The notes beneath the pieces are model-generated. The model searched no databases, had not been told where the DNA came from, and worked only from the letters and a program-made list of their open reading frames with translations. The translations under genes were made by a program, and so were the position numbers. DNA of 64,000 nt, taken from Sporodiniella umbellata (lineage: Eukaryota; Mucoromycota; Mucoromycetes; Mucorales; Rhizopodaceae). Location: assembly GCA_025677835.1 (NCBI GenBank), contig JAIXMR010000134.1, positions 1-64,000 on the forward strand, given 5' to 3'. Below are positions 46,861 through 57,240 of this stretch, in pieces. How positions within the stretch are numbered: the stretch's first letter is position 1; the number at the start of each line of letters is the position of its first letter.

Positions 46861-48150
46861 TTAGCTATTGCGGATTTGATCTTTGCAATTTCTGAGGACG
46901 GGAGTAAGTTTACTCCGAATAGGTACCAGTACATCGACAGCAGTAGAGATTTGGCTACGGTGACTCTTCCAAGAACGGAAAGGGAGCGTGAGGAGTGCTC
47001 TTTTTTCTAATTTCATCAGGAATTGGGAGAAGGAATCTTTCCGTTGTTTTGCCGACTGGCACAGGGAGAATCTTAGATAAATGATGAGGAGTGGTTTAGA
47101 TGCTTTGTGGACGTGTGGGATCTGCAGTGGGTTCGAGCTTTCCGACCAGTAGTCACTATGGTTTCTTCTGGACATAAAGATTGACTGCACTTTGTCGAAA
47201 TTCAGTTTGGCATTCGAGGCTTGACAGTAGCGAGTTAGGTGAGTGTTCAACTGATCTAGGTCGTTTAAATCTTTTAGGAAAACCAGAGTGTCATCTGCGT
47301 AGCAGAGGGCTTTGACTGTGATGGGGTTATGTGAATATGAGGAATTATTGAAGCGGCGGCACAGCTGATAGCCTTGAAAGAAAACGCTTTGTGTTCTGGG
47401 GCGAAGTAAAGGCTCTAGTGCCAGGTTGTAGAGAATTTGAGAGATGGGTTCGGCTTGTCTTAGACTTCGCAGCTTATGAACAGGACGAGATAGAAAAGCG
47501 TTGATGTTGGTCCGGATTACGTTTGCTGTCAGCATTTTGCCAATAAATTCTACGGTTTCTTCTGGGAAATGGAGAATTCTTATCACTTTTGTAAGGTAGT
47601 CAATATTTATTCGATTATAAGCTTTTTCTTGGTCCAAAAGCAGTGCTATACTTTTGTCTTGTTCGGAGGCGAAGGAGGAGACATTTTCCAGTAGAATTTG
47701 CGTTAACATATCATTCTCCGCAATATATCTTCCTGGTATGAAGCCTAGTTGGTTCATGTTTATGAGCTTAGACGATACTCTCATGATGCGACCGTTTAAA
47801 GTTCTTGTGAAGGTTTTTGTATCTGTTGACTAAAGAAACTGGTCTATAGTTTTTCATCAGTGCTATGTTCCCCTTTTTGGGAAGTAAAGCCATAAGGGAT
47901 TCGTTCCAAGAAGGCAGAAAGGTCATTTTTTCAATGCTATATCATACACTTTGCAAACCAGGTTTTTTATGGGAGGAAAGGACATTATTAAATGCAGAAT
48001 CACATATGGGAGGCCATCCGGGCCAGGGTTGCTTTTCTTCGGAGACCGGTTGTTATGACTTAAAATTTTGTGGACAGTGATTTCTCTGGTCAGAAGGACC
48101 TGTTGTGCCAGGCATAACTTGTCTTCTTCCGGAAAATTGGCAGTCAGTTC
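46861..48150 (-). pseudogene. LINE reverse transcriptase
   Basis: The main open part (47784-46861) has LGFIPGRYIAENDMLTQILL, LLLDQEKAYNRINIDYL, and the catalytic box CYADDTLVFLKD. Upstream, in other frames, are PGPDGLP-like and LLPKKGN / NYRPVSLVN-like blocks, so the domain is near complete but broken. The YADD box is intact, yet D in the first motif region reads LDQEKAYN, where LDxxKAFD is usual. Family: L1/Tx1-type non-LTR element. Confidence 0.88.
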
Positions 48151-48899
48151 TTGAAAGACTTCTAGATTTGTAGGATCAAGTGCATAAAGTTTATTATTTT
48201 CTCTTCTAGCGAGTCTACTAACTCTCCTGTATAGGGGTCTTCTAAGGTATCGATATATCTTTGGTAAGATCTCGTCTGGATTGTCCTCTTCAAGAAACCG
48301 GGTGATCTTTCGCTATGTTTTTTCAAATATTTGCTGGTCCGTAGATCTTCTATCTCGGCAATATTATCTTGTAAGAATCCTATTTGCCCCTCTATAACCG
48401 GGAGAAGGGCAAATAGGATGTTAAAGTTTCTATATCGTCTAAGGATACGATTTTTTTTTTTTTTTGAAACAATTTAGGCTGTTTTTATTTCCAGTTATTC
48501 TTTTCTAATTGAAGTTATTTAGTAAACTTCTAAACCTCGTTTTTGATTTCATCCCATAGAAGTTCAGCTTGCATTGTTTCATGTGCTGTCTCGAGGCCTC
48601 CAAATTTTGTGTGAAGGAAAGACTGTAGAGCTTGTTGAAAATGTTCGTTTTTGGCTAAAAAGTGATTTGCTTTCCATGACCCTTCCCCTAAGTCTTGATG
48701 CTCCGTAGTAAGCGTGATTTGGGAAAGAGCATGATCTGTCCAATCGCTGTTGACGAGATTCTGGTCTTTAGAGCAAATGTTGGGTAAAGGTTCAGTGGGC
48801 AGAAAATGTAGTCTATTGCTGATGTTCGTTTTCCTCTTTTAAACGTCGAGTCTTCAAAACAATCTTGAAAGTTAGTGTTTGTAAAATCCAGCCATTGTG

Positions 48900-49510
48900 T
48901 AGGTGTACCAGAAGGATATTAGGTTGTCTTTAGTCGGTTATCATAAGTGAAATCGCCCATAATCATAGGATTGTTACCTAATTTGGATCCCAAATTCTGT
49001 AGGAAGGGGAGAGCTACCAAATTCCCGTGAAACGGCTTTCTTTCGGAGCATGTGGCAGGGGCATACATGTTGATTATCTGTACTAGTGAGTGTTGATTTG
49101 AGTATAGCGGGCGGAAGTTGCTGTAACGAGTGGAAGAGATGGTGTCTGCTAAAATGAACCGTCCGTTGATATGAGAGCATGTAGGAGAAATGATAAAGTG
49201 GGGGTTTAGATAAAATGCCGCAGTGTGAGATCCATATACTGGAAGCTGCGTGAAAGAGTAGATTTAAGGATTTTTGGATCGGCATATCTCCGGCGTGGGT
49301 TTCTTGCTGTACCAGAATGTCTACTCCGGAGCTTCTTAAGTAGCATTTGAATTTTTTTGTTTTTTTTTTTGCTTTTTTTTTTTGCTAGACCACGGCAGTT
49401 GAGAATTACTAGGTCAGATGTTGTTGAAGATCCGCACTCATTACTGAGAGCCGTTTTTCTTTCCTCCCGGGTTGCCAATCGGGTTATTATGTGGGGATTT
49501 GTTCGCAAAT
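48900..49510 (-). pseudogene. LINE endonuclease (EEP/APE-like) remnant
   Basis: Frames 49508-49206 and 49285-48974 together show LVILNCRGLAKK, a lysine-rich insertion and, across frames, a QETH-type segment, the N-terminal landmarks of the apurinic-type endonuclease of LINEs. A poly-T/GC-poor run at 49357-49383 has inflated the lysines and shifted the frame. Confidence 0.6.
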
Positions 49511-50099
49511 TTTGATAGGTAAGCGGTTGAAGCTTTGGTTTGGGAGACCGTTGCCGATAGGCTGTCGAAGTTTTCCGTTCTGGGGAACTTAATTGGGTGA
49601 GGTTCTTGCCTCTCTCTCGATTCTTTCGTTGCTCTGCGACCAGTCAAATGGGGAGTGGGTTCTAAAGCGACTAGTTGAATCAATTGGGTTGCTTCTTCCA
49701 TAGGAGTATCTGTGTGGGGTTAGGAGTCTCCTCTGGTTCTGTTTCAGTCAGAGTAACGATAGGAACATATATTTAAACTTTAACATATGTTTTGAGAAAA
49801 TTGAATGTGGCATCTATATATAATCTCACTATCACTATGAAATCTAAAAAGCTAATGAAATAAAAAAAAAAAATTCTTATCAGTTTCTTTTCATATAATC
49901 CAGGTAGTTCAGTTGATGAGATCTATTTTACATTATCTCCTACTTTTATGCAGATATCCTAGCGACACTCCCATGTCTTCTCGCTGTGACAGTCTTGGTG
50001 CCGCTGTTTTAGACTCGGACTGTGATTTTCTGGCCTGAGGTTCTGTAGGGTAGAAAAGAGGGTGAAGCGTTCTTTTGCTTTTTGTTGGTTTGTTCCCAG

Positions 50100-50960
50100 T
50101 TTTGATTGTTTCTAGGGCACTCTCTCATAATGTGTCCTTTCTAACTACAGTTGAAGCATTGCATGATGTTCTTCAATTGCGGGTAATCTGTCCGACAATG
50201 GTCTTGGGCTTGACAAAATGGGGGCATTTCGTCCCATTGTAGATAGACACTTCTGAGATAACCATCTTCGTCGTCCCAGGGGATAATCCTTTGAAGATCT
50301 TTGTAAATGAGTGAGTTAGTAGATGAGGCACTAACACCCAGAGCGGCATAGCCCATTCCAACAAAACATCCGTTAGATCGGACGATCCCGATGTCCAAAA
50401 CTTTACTATAAGCGGCCAATCTACTTTCCATGTCTTTGGTGAGACTGGACACTGCTCGCAGAGGCAGTCGTTTCAGTTTAAGGCGGAAAATTCGGGCTTC
50501 GGCCGACAAACTACAGTAGCCTTTAACTACCTGCCCATTGGGCAAGGTTATTCCAAACAATTGGCTTTTTACCCAACGCTTCTTTCTGTTCAACTGGTCT
50601 CTATGTATGATCGGCTCAGATAATTTCGAACTATGACCGATCTACCTAAATAGTTCTGGTCTATATCTTCTCCTGATTAACCCCTTTTATTGTAGTTTTG
50701 AAAGGCGAGTCTTAGCAGGGCTGAGTCTTCGATGTTGTTAATGTCGACTAAAATGCTAACTCTTTCTAGTCCCTTTATGAAAGGCCGGACATGTCCCAAC
50801 TCTACGTCTAGGACATTAAAGTCTCAGTTGGAGAAGGCGGTACTATTACGGCGGATATCCCTGGGAGAGCTCTGTTTGCTGGGGACTAGTTATTTTTTTA
50901 ACTGGGTGTTTGAGGGAGACGCGATTTTACTCCATATCGTTTTAGGCTGAGGTTTTCTAA
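50100..50960 (-). pseudogene. LINE ORF1 with zinc knuckle, stop inside
   Basis: The frame 50593-50141 encodes a nucleic-acid-binding type ORF1 (WVKSQLFGITLPNGQVVKGY onward). It ends within a CCHC knuckle: CFNCS, then an in-frame TAG (50141-50143), then KGHIMRECP. The preceding part (NVLDVELGHVRPFIKGLERV) lies at 50600-50850 in another frame. This resembles ORF1 of fungal and plant L1-type elements. Confidence 0.65.
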
Positions 50961-51016
50961 TCATATAAACTGGGTTTGAAATTGGCTTTTTATTAAAATC
51001 AGAAAGAACCCCATAT

Positions 51017-51031
51017 GTCTAAGATAGCTTT
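51017..51031. repeat. Direct repeat (target-site duplication), right copy
   Basis: GTCTAAGATAGCTTT, identical to 44742-44756, at the 5' side of the LINE and 125 bases before the HSCB start codon. Confidence 0.75.
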
Positions 51032-51156
51032 TTTGTTGTGCACTAATAAAACTCCGGAAAAGTGTAGCCTCAAAAATGACAGTTTAAATACGTAACACAA
51101 TGTGTAAATTTTCATACTACCTACTTGTTTTCTTTTTTTTTATCTTATAAAGTCAA

Positions 51157-52056
51157 ATGAACGCATTCAAAAAGATATTAACAAACCAGAACGTAACTGC
51201 TACTAAGTGTATCAAAGCAACATCTTTCACTACCAAAAGAGGAATATCTTCCACGTTGGTCTGTAAACACATGAGTCATAACAAGACATGCTGGCAATGT
51301 CAAGCAACGAATAACCCCACTGCGCTTTTTTGCGAAAACAAAGTCTGTAGTGTTATTCAGCCCATTCCTTCGGAACTCAACTTTTTTCAGTTGATGGAAG
51401 CTGGAAAAGGAGAAAAAAAGTAATAATCAAACAAGAAAAAACAACTCAAATGACATTGATATAAATTTTAGGCAAGAATCAACATTCAATATAGATCTGA
51501 AAGTCCTGAGAAAAAGGTTTTTGACACTTCAACAAAAAGCGCACCCTGATAGCTACTCTAATTCGCAGAAGGTAATTTAAATATTTGTTTGCTTTGAAAT
51601 GCTTTTATTGAATTCAGCCTTTTTTACTAAAAAAAAATAGCGTGAGTACGACTATGCACAGCTTCAATCCTCTATAATCAACAAGGCCTACCATACACTC
51701 AAAAACCCTTTAGCGAGGGCAAAATACATTCTTCTTCAAGAAGGACAACAGATCAATGAAGGAGATTCTTTAAGTGACCCAGAGCTGTTGATGGAAGTCA
51801 TGGAGCTCCGAGAAGAGTTGGACGAAGCGTCAAGTGAGGAAGAACTGAAGGTTATTAAAGAGAAAAATGAAGGTATTTGTTAGTACTAAAAATGAATGTT
51901 TTAACTAACTTCTCCGCTATAGAAAAATTTCAAAAAACAGTAAAAAAGCTTCAGTCTGCATTTGATCAAAAAGACTACGTAAATGCCAAAGACTTGGCTA
52001 TTGAATTACAGTATTGGTCGAGTATTCAAAACGCAATTCAGGAATGGCATCCATAG
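51157..52056 (+). CDS. HSCB: Mitochondrial Fe-S cluster co-chaperone HscB/Jac1
   Basis: Four exons (51157-51419, 51472-51571, 51641-51872, 51923-52056) give 242 aa. The N-terminus is basic with Ser/Thr and no acids (MNAFKKILTNQNVTATKCIK), fitting a mitochondrial presequence. It is followed by the four-cysteine zinc finger of animal-type HSCB (CWQCQATNNPTALFCENKVC), absent from yeast Jac1. The J-domain has LRKRFLTLQQKAHPDSYSN with the obligatory HPD and INKAYHTLKNPLARAKYIL. The C-terminal three-helix domain binds the scaffold ISCU (LMEVMELREELDEA). The protein hands Fe-S clusters from ISCU to Hsp70. Confidence 0.96.
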
Positions 52057-53699
52057 AATGAATATATAGTTTTTTTTTGTATAAAGCTCTATATATGCAT
52101 TGTTTGATGTAGTAATACGTTAGTGGTGTGTTAGCTTTATCGTTCAATGCAGCTTTGCGTCTCTTTCAATATTTGTTTATTGGTTTTCATACAACATAAA
52201 AGGTTGTTTCTTTTTTTATAAGAAAAAAAAGGATAACGTTTTTACAAGACCGTAGACAAAGGTTAGCCATTTTATTTTGAATATTGGTATTCACTTTTGT
52301 TGAAAAGACAAGAGTTTGGAAAGCCCAGCTAGAGATATTAGTAACGAGAGTCTTTGAGTCAAGACAGAAATAAAACAGAGGGCGTTGAATATATGAGATT
52401 GATGAAAGATAATACCATTTAACGCCTTGAGGAACCGATGTAGATGGTTAAATACCAACCATTTTAAACAGTATGTAATAAAGCAATCAATTTTTTTTTA
52501 TATATGTGTGTACGTATGTAAGGCTGTATTTGCTGCAATTGAAATATGTAGCCGTTTTTAAAAAGGTATAAAACAAAGCAATACAAAAGAGAATAGCAGC
52601 TAGAAAAGGTTTTAGCTAAGGCAATGTTTTTGCAAATTCTAGAGAGGTTAAACATCGTTACCATTTGGTTAGTATACAATAAGCAGAAGGACAGCACGTT
52701 GTATATAATAAAACACAAGAGATGTGATCAGGTTTGCACTAAAGATTTAAGAAGCCTGTTTTGAAAAACGATAATGATTGATACAAAATACACTCTTAGA
52801 TTTTGAAGCCAAAATCAAATAGAAATGCTACTCAACCAGATATGAATACCTTTATTTAACATTAATCAAAACACATATAAAAAAAAGAATAACACCACGG
52901 TATTCGGTAGATTATCTTCAAAGAGATAAAGAAATAAAATATGTGTTTTTCTTTTCGACGTATATAGTCTGAGGACCTAAAACGTTTATACAGGCTTTTT
53001 TTTCTTTTGTGACACCCAACTCAACAGCCAATAATAGAATGAGTCTAAAAACATTTATGCGGTTTATTAACACAAATCGTTATGTATCGATAGTTCAGCT
53101 GGTTGAAGTCATTCGACAACTGGACGTAAAAATCGAAAGAAAATGAGTGCAAACAAAACAACAAACAGATACAATTACGCTATATAGGAGCTATAGTCGA
53201 TATTACCAAGATAAACCGGCTGCCTGGCATACATGAGGCTTCAAGGGCCTTGTAACAGAATTAAAGCCAGACATCCCCAATTAAATAAAAATGAAGGGGA
53301 AAACATTGCATAAAAAAGGGGTAGGTACAATTCACCAACAGCTTCCATTAGAAAAAAAATAAAAAGAATGTCTATACTTAAATCCAAAATCGTATATAGT
53401 AGAAAGACTTTTGTTTGAAAACTATCTTAGAGCTCCAAAGCTTCTTGTATTATAAGATCTTACTAGACGCGATGAAGTACATCACCAGTTCTTTTCTGGT
53501 TTTCAAATGTTTATTATACGTGTCTGGTGCAATCTGCTTTTGATTTAAAATAATTTTTGGCTAGAAAAAGAGAGAAACATATTTATTTATTTCAGCTAAC
53601 ATTCACTCCCTACTCTTTTTTTCGTCTCTTTCTCTTTTTTTTCTTTATCTTGTCCTATATATATATATACATATATATATATATTTCTGAGTGATATAT
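52057..53699. other. Intergenic, no gene seen
   Basis: About 1.6 kb of AT-rich sequence. A tRNA-like A-box (TAGTTCAGCTGG at about 53091) has no convincing cloverleaf. A (TA)n tract at 53656-53684 precedes the FHA-RING gene. Confidence 0.5.
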
Positions 53700-54511
53700 A
53701 TGTTTCTCTACGACATCCATACGATAGAGAGCTTAACAACACAGCCAGACAAGGACCAGCTAGTGAGAATACCTATTAGGCTGGTGCCTCACCTAGGGCC
53801 TAGCCAACCAAACTTCCTGTTTGATGTTCTTGAACATTCATTAGTTGTAGGCGAAAATGTTCAGCTAGGTCGGTATTCAGACCGCAAGGCAATGGAAAAT
53901 ACTCTTCCATTTAAAAGTAAAGTAGTGAGCCGATACCATGCAGTAGTTTGGTTAGAGAAAGACAAAAAGGTTAGGCTTACATGAATGAAAAAACTATAAG
54001 AACCCAAAGAGAGAACATAGTCAAACCTACACATAAAAAGATTTATATAAAAGACACAGGATCATCGAGTGGTACATTTGTAAATCAATCTCGCCTAAAA
54101 AACGATCCTCAAGAGTTGGTTGATGGTGACCTTATCCAGCTTGGTAGAGATTTTAAAGGTGGCCTAGAGTCTATGTATCGTGCGGTAAAGATACGTTTAG
54201 AAGTCAACCGACGCCAGAAAAAAAACGTGTTTGCACTGAAATCTTTCCAGCGTGACACAAAAAGAATTCAAGAGTGTTGTATTTGCCTTTACTGTATAGC
54301 GCCATTCCAAGCACTTTTTATAGCTCCATGCTCACATGTGTACCATTACAAATGCATTAAGCCGTTGCTGGATAATAATCACCCAGGATTTTCTTGCCCT
54401 CTTTGCAGAACTTACTCCAACTTGGATGATACTGTTTCTGTAGAAAAAGAAGAGGTCCTACAGATGCTGAGTTCGAGTAAAAATAAAGCAGTTCTGGATA
54501 CTCAATACTAA
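53700..54511 (+). CDS. dma1: FHA-RING E3 ubiquitin ligase (Dma1-like)
   Basis: Two exons (53700-53969, 54014-54511; intron 44 nt, in frame) give 255 aa, close to S. pombe Dma1 (about 265). The FHA domain spans about residues 25-150: VQLGRYSDR, SKVVSRYHAVVW, IKDTGSSSGTFVNQSRLKND and GDLIQLGRDF, the phosphothreonine-binding landmarks (R, S-R-H, S-S-G-T). The C-terminal RING has CCICLYCIAPFQALFIAPCS, HVYHYKC and CPLCRT (C3H2C3). Dma1/Dma2 (Chfr/RNF8 relatives) link mitotic checkpoints and septins to ubiquitination. The start was chosen at the ATG at 53700 because the upstream frame is only TA repeat. Confidence 0.93.
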
Positions 54512-55192
54512 TTTTATTTGCGTAAAAAAAAGCCAAACAGACTAAAAATCATTTATAATATAGATTCATCTATTGCTTCAGGAAAAAAAACTATATGAAA
54601 CGAAAAACCACTACAGCAAACAGGGACAACGCTGTTGCTTTTGAATAAATAAGATATATAAAACATTCCTAAGTGTCACACTGTCATCAAAAGACAAATA
54701 GTCTAGACCAGAAAGCTTACTTCAATTAAGCACTATTAACAATAAGAAGTATAGTGATTTGTGTTTAAAAATAGAGTTTTTGAAATTTTTACTCTGACTA
54801 ATGTAGTTTTTTAGCAATCAGTAGCAATTGTTGAACAATACATTTAATAAAACTGACAAACAGAATCGTATCAGATATGACAAAAACCGATTTACTAAAC
54901 TTAAGCTTATATGTTTACATACTTATATACTTGGTAAATAAACTACCCTTCAAAAATTGAAGCAAGCGCCTCATAATATTTCGAATTTTTTTTTTTGTAT
55001 TTGGATTGTTCCAGTAGGTTTCTATATTTTAACTTTAAAGTTGAATTATATAGCATGATAAAATAAAAAATAGTATAAATAGAATGCTTTTAAGAACAAT
55101 ATTTAATATAACTTACAAAACTGTAGCTTTTTTCAAACAAACCAAATAATGGTAGGAAAAAGCTACAAAAACAGAAAAATGATTTTAAGGGT
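54512..55192. other. Intergenic, no gene seen
   Basis: AT-rich sequence with no supported gene or repeat. Confidence 0.5.
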
Positions 55193-56203
55193 GCGTAGGG
55201 GAGTAAATAAGACCTAAACCAGCCATTCCAATACCGTCTTCTTCCTTCATCAGCTCTAAGACGATCGAGTTGATTATGTCGCTTGACAACTCTGGCTTCT
55301 CAGAGCAGTATCTCATTACAAAAAAAAATCTTTGGTAAAAATTATTGAAATATTTCAAAACCTTGGATGAGTGAGTAGTAATGGTTGAATAGGAGGTGTT
55401 GAAATATTAGTATTACTAACTAGGTATAGACTTGTGCTATAATTGGCATATTTTCAGATTTGTTTTTTCTTCAGTAACCATGTTTTGTAGTTGCTGTTCT
55501 AAAGTACCTACCCTTTCTTTTTTTCAAATTCTTAAACATTTATATAGTTTAAATGTATTTACTATAGTCTATTATAGTATTATTTCTTTTATAATGTATA
55601 TTTACATGTTTTTTTTTATAAATCTATACTTACTATCATCATATAATTTATAAATGCTTTCAACAATTTTCATAGTTTCTTCCTTAAGAAACCTTTCATA
55701 TATATCAGCAAATAAATATATAGTTTTCTTATAATTTTCGAATATTCTTTGTCTGTAGTGGTTTTTTTTTTCACTTTTATATAGCTTCCTTTCACTCTAC
55801 CTACAATGCTTTTTACTTCTCTATCTTGATTAAACTTGTTATACTCTTTTATAGGTTTGGGTTTCTTTCTTGGTATTTCTTCAGCGTCGCATTCCATGTT
55901 AGTACTTTCTAGTTGATAATATTCATCCATATCAATGCTTTCCGTGGTTATAAGCGGTTCTAATGGCGAATTTGTTTGTTGTTGTTGTTACAGCAATTGT
56001 GGCGCATTTACTTTATTTTACGCTCTGCTTTCTATTTTTTGAACAACATCTTGCAAGATTGTCTTTTTCTTCTTGTTTCTTTGGAAATGCTCAATTGAAA
56101 TATTATTCAGACTATCCAAGTCTCCAATGCTGTTCTCTTTCATAATAATCTCTAATCTAATGAGATCAGAAAGATAACTTTCACAGTTTTTACACAAATT
56201 CAT
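55193..56203 (-). pseudogene. Unresolved coding pieces on the minus strand
   Basis: At least four protein-like pieces occur in order: MNLCKNCESYLSDLIRLEII onward (56203-56018), a lysine-rich piece with EEIPRKKPKPIKEYNKFNQD (55960-55750), KKTIYLFADIYERFLKEETM (about 55750-55640, in a different frame), and RYCSEKPELSSDIINSIVLE ending GLIYSPTHP and a stop near 55190. I could not join them with consistent splice phases, so this is either a multi-exon gene that I failed to solve or a decayed one. The family is not recognised. Confidence 0.35.
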
Positions 56204-56329
56204 TTAATAAATATATCTTACATCTAACAGTTTTTCACTTTTTAGTAATAGTACAAAATCATATAGTTTTTAAAAGAGGATACTCTGTATAAAAGCATTA
56301 AAACTCCATTTGTCCAGGAAATATCACCC

Positions 56330-57240
56330 TATGAGAAAAACTTGTCTCTATCAAGATGAACCGGGACCAATGTTTGTGGTTTGTTGCTACCTTGCACCAC
56401 AAGATATTTAGCTGGATAAGCCCAAGAGCTAATAAATACCAACTATGGTACACAAGATATTGCCCAAGGGATCAATAGTATCAATTATCTCTTAGTAATC
56501 AAAATGTAACCTCACGAATCAGTAGAGATCTTTACTGAACGTTTCCACCGGGTACGACGTGCAGCAAAATGGGAAGAGAATATCAATTTCGCTACAATCC
56601 TCAAACATGCATTATCCATGCTTTTTACAGAGAGTTTTCTCGCTCACTACTGAATATACCTATACAATCACAAGATTCAGTTGGAAAAATATCTTTTAGG
56701 GAAAAAAACGTAATAGCATCTGGCATTTTTGATGAATAATTTGGCAAAGTCAACTACTACAAGTAAAACGCTGCCTCTCTGTCGAAGATATCGTTTGCTA
56801 ACAATGATCCCTTTGGTACTTCCACTTCCAATTACGCCCATCATGATCAACGCTTCACTGATGCTTCACTGTCTAAGAGCTTAATCTTCAGGACCTCAGC
56901 TATGTCGATGAAGAATAAACAACCCTCTTTTAATGGGAAGGCTAACCACAAATACGAAAACCGCAAAGCCTTCAAACGAGTAATGATGGATTTTATGACT
57001 AAGTCTGATACTTCTCAGAAAACTAATCCATCTACTGCTGCCAACTTGCCTCGTTTATATCCTAAAGAAAATGTCCGTCTCAAGTGTACAGAAAATGTAC
57101 CATACTCTCCTGATTATGCCTCTGTTTTTAAGAGAAACAAAACCTCAGTCCCTAAGGCAATCCGCTCTGCTCACCTACTAATATCGAGGATGCTGACTTC
57201 GCTTCTCTGACTCTCAAGTTTTAAGAAAACCAGAGCCAAG
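56330..57240 (+). pseudogene. Gag-like retroelement remnant
   Basis: A region richer in GC than its flanks with broken frames. Around 56510-56660 one frame reads ESVEIFTERFHRVRRAAKWE and continues as helical, charged sequence, in the manner of Gag capsid domains of LTR elements. The open frame 56902-57210 (MSMKNKQPSFNGKANHKYEN) is basic and fits a linker after Gag. No LTRs, protease or reverse transcriptase were seen, so it is a fragment. Confidence 0.4.

Larger units (their letters stand above)
44757..51016 (-). mobile_element. Degenerate L1-type non-LTR retrotransposon (LINE)
   Basis: A minus-strand LINE of about 6.26 kb lying exactly between two copies of a 15-bp direct repeat. Parts in 5'-to-3' order are ORF1 with a zinc knuckle (about 50950-50100), an endonuclease-like region (about 49510-48900), reverse transcriptase (about 48150-46300) and a C-terminal zinc-binding region (about 45630-44930). 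Every part carries frame breaks or stops, so it is not active. Two AT-rich blocks (about 45640-45960 and 46130-46270) interrupt the 3' half. The base composition is clearly more GC-rich than the surroundings. Confidence 0.88.

Noticed and set aside
53085..53145. tRNA-like or SINE-like sequence (TAGTTCAGCTGG A-box look)
   Set aside because: The D-arm-like stretch is there, but there is no convincing acceptor stem, anticodon stem or GGTTCGA-type B-box at the right spacing.
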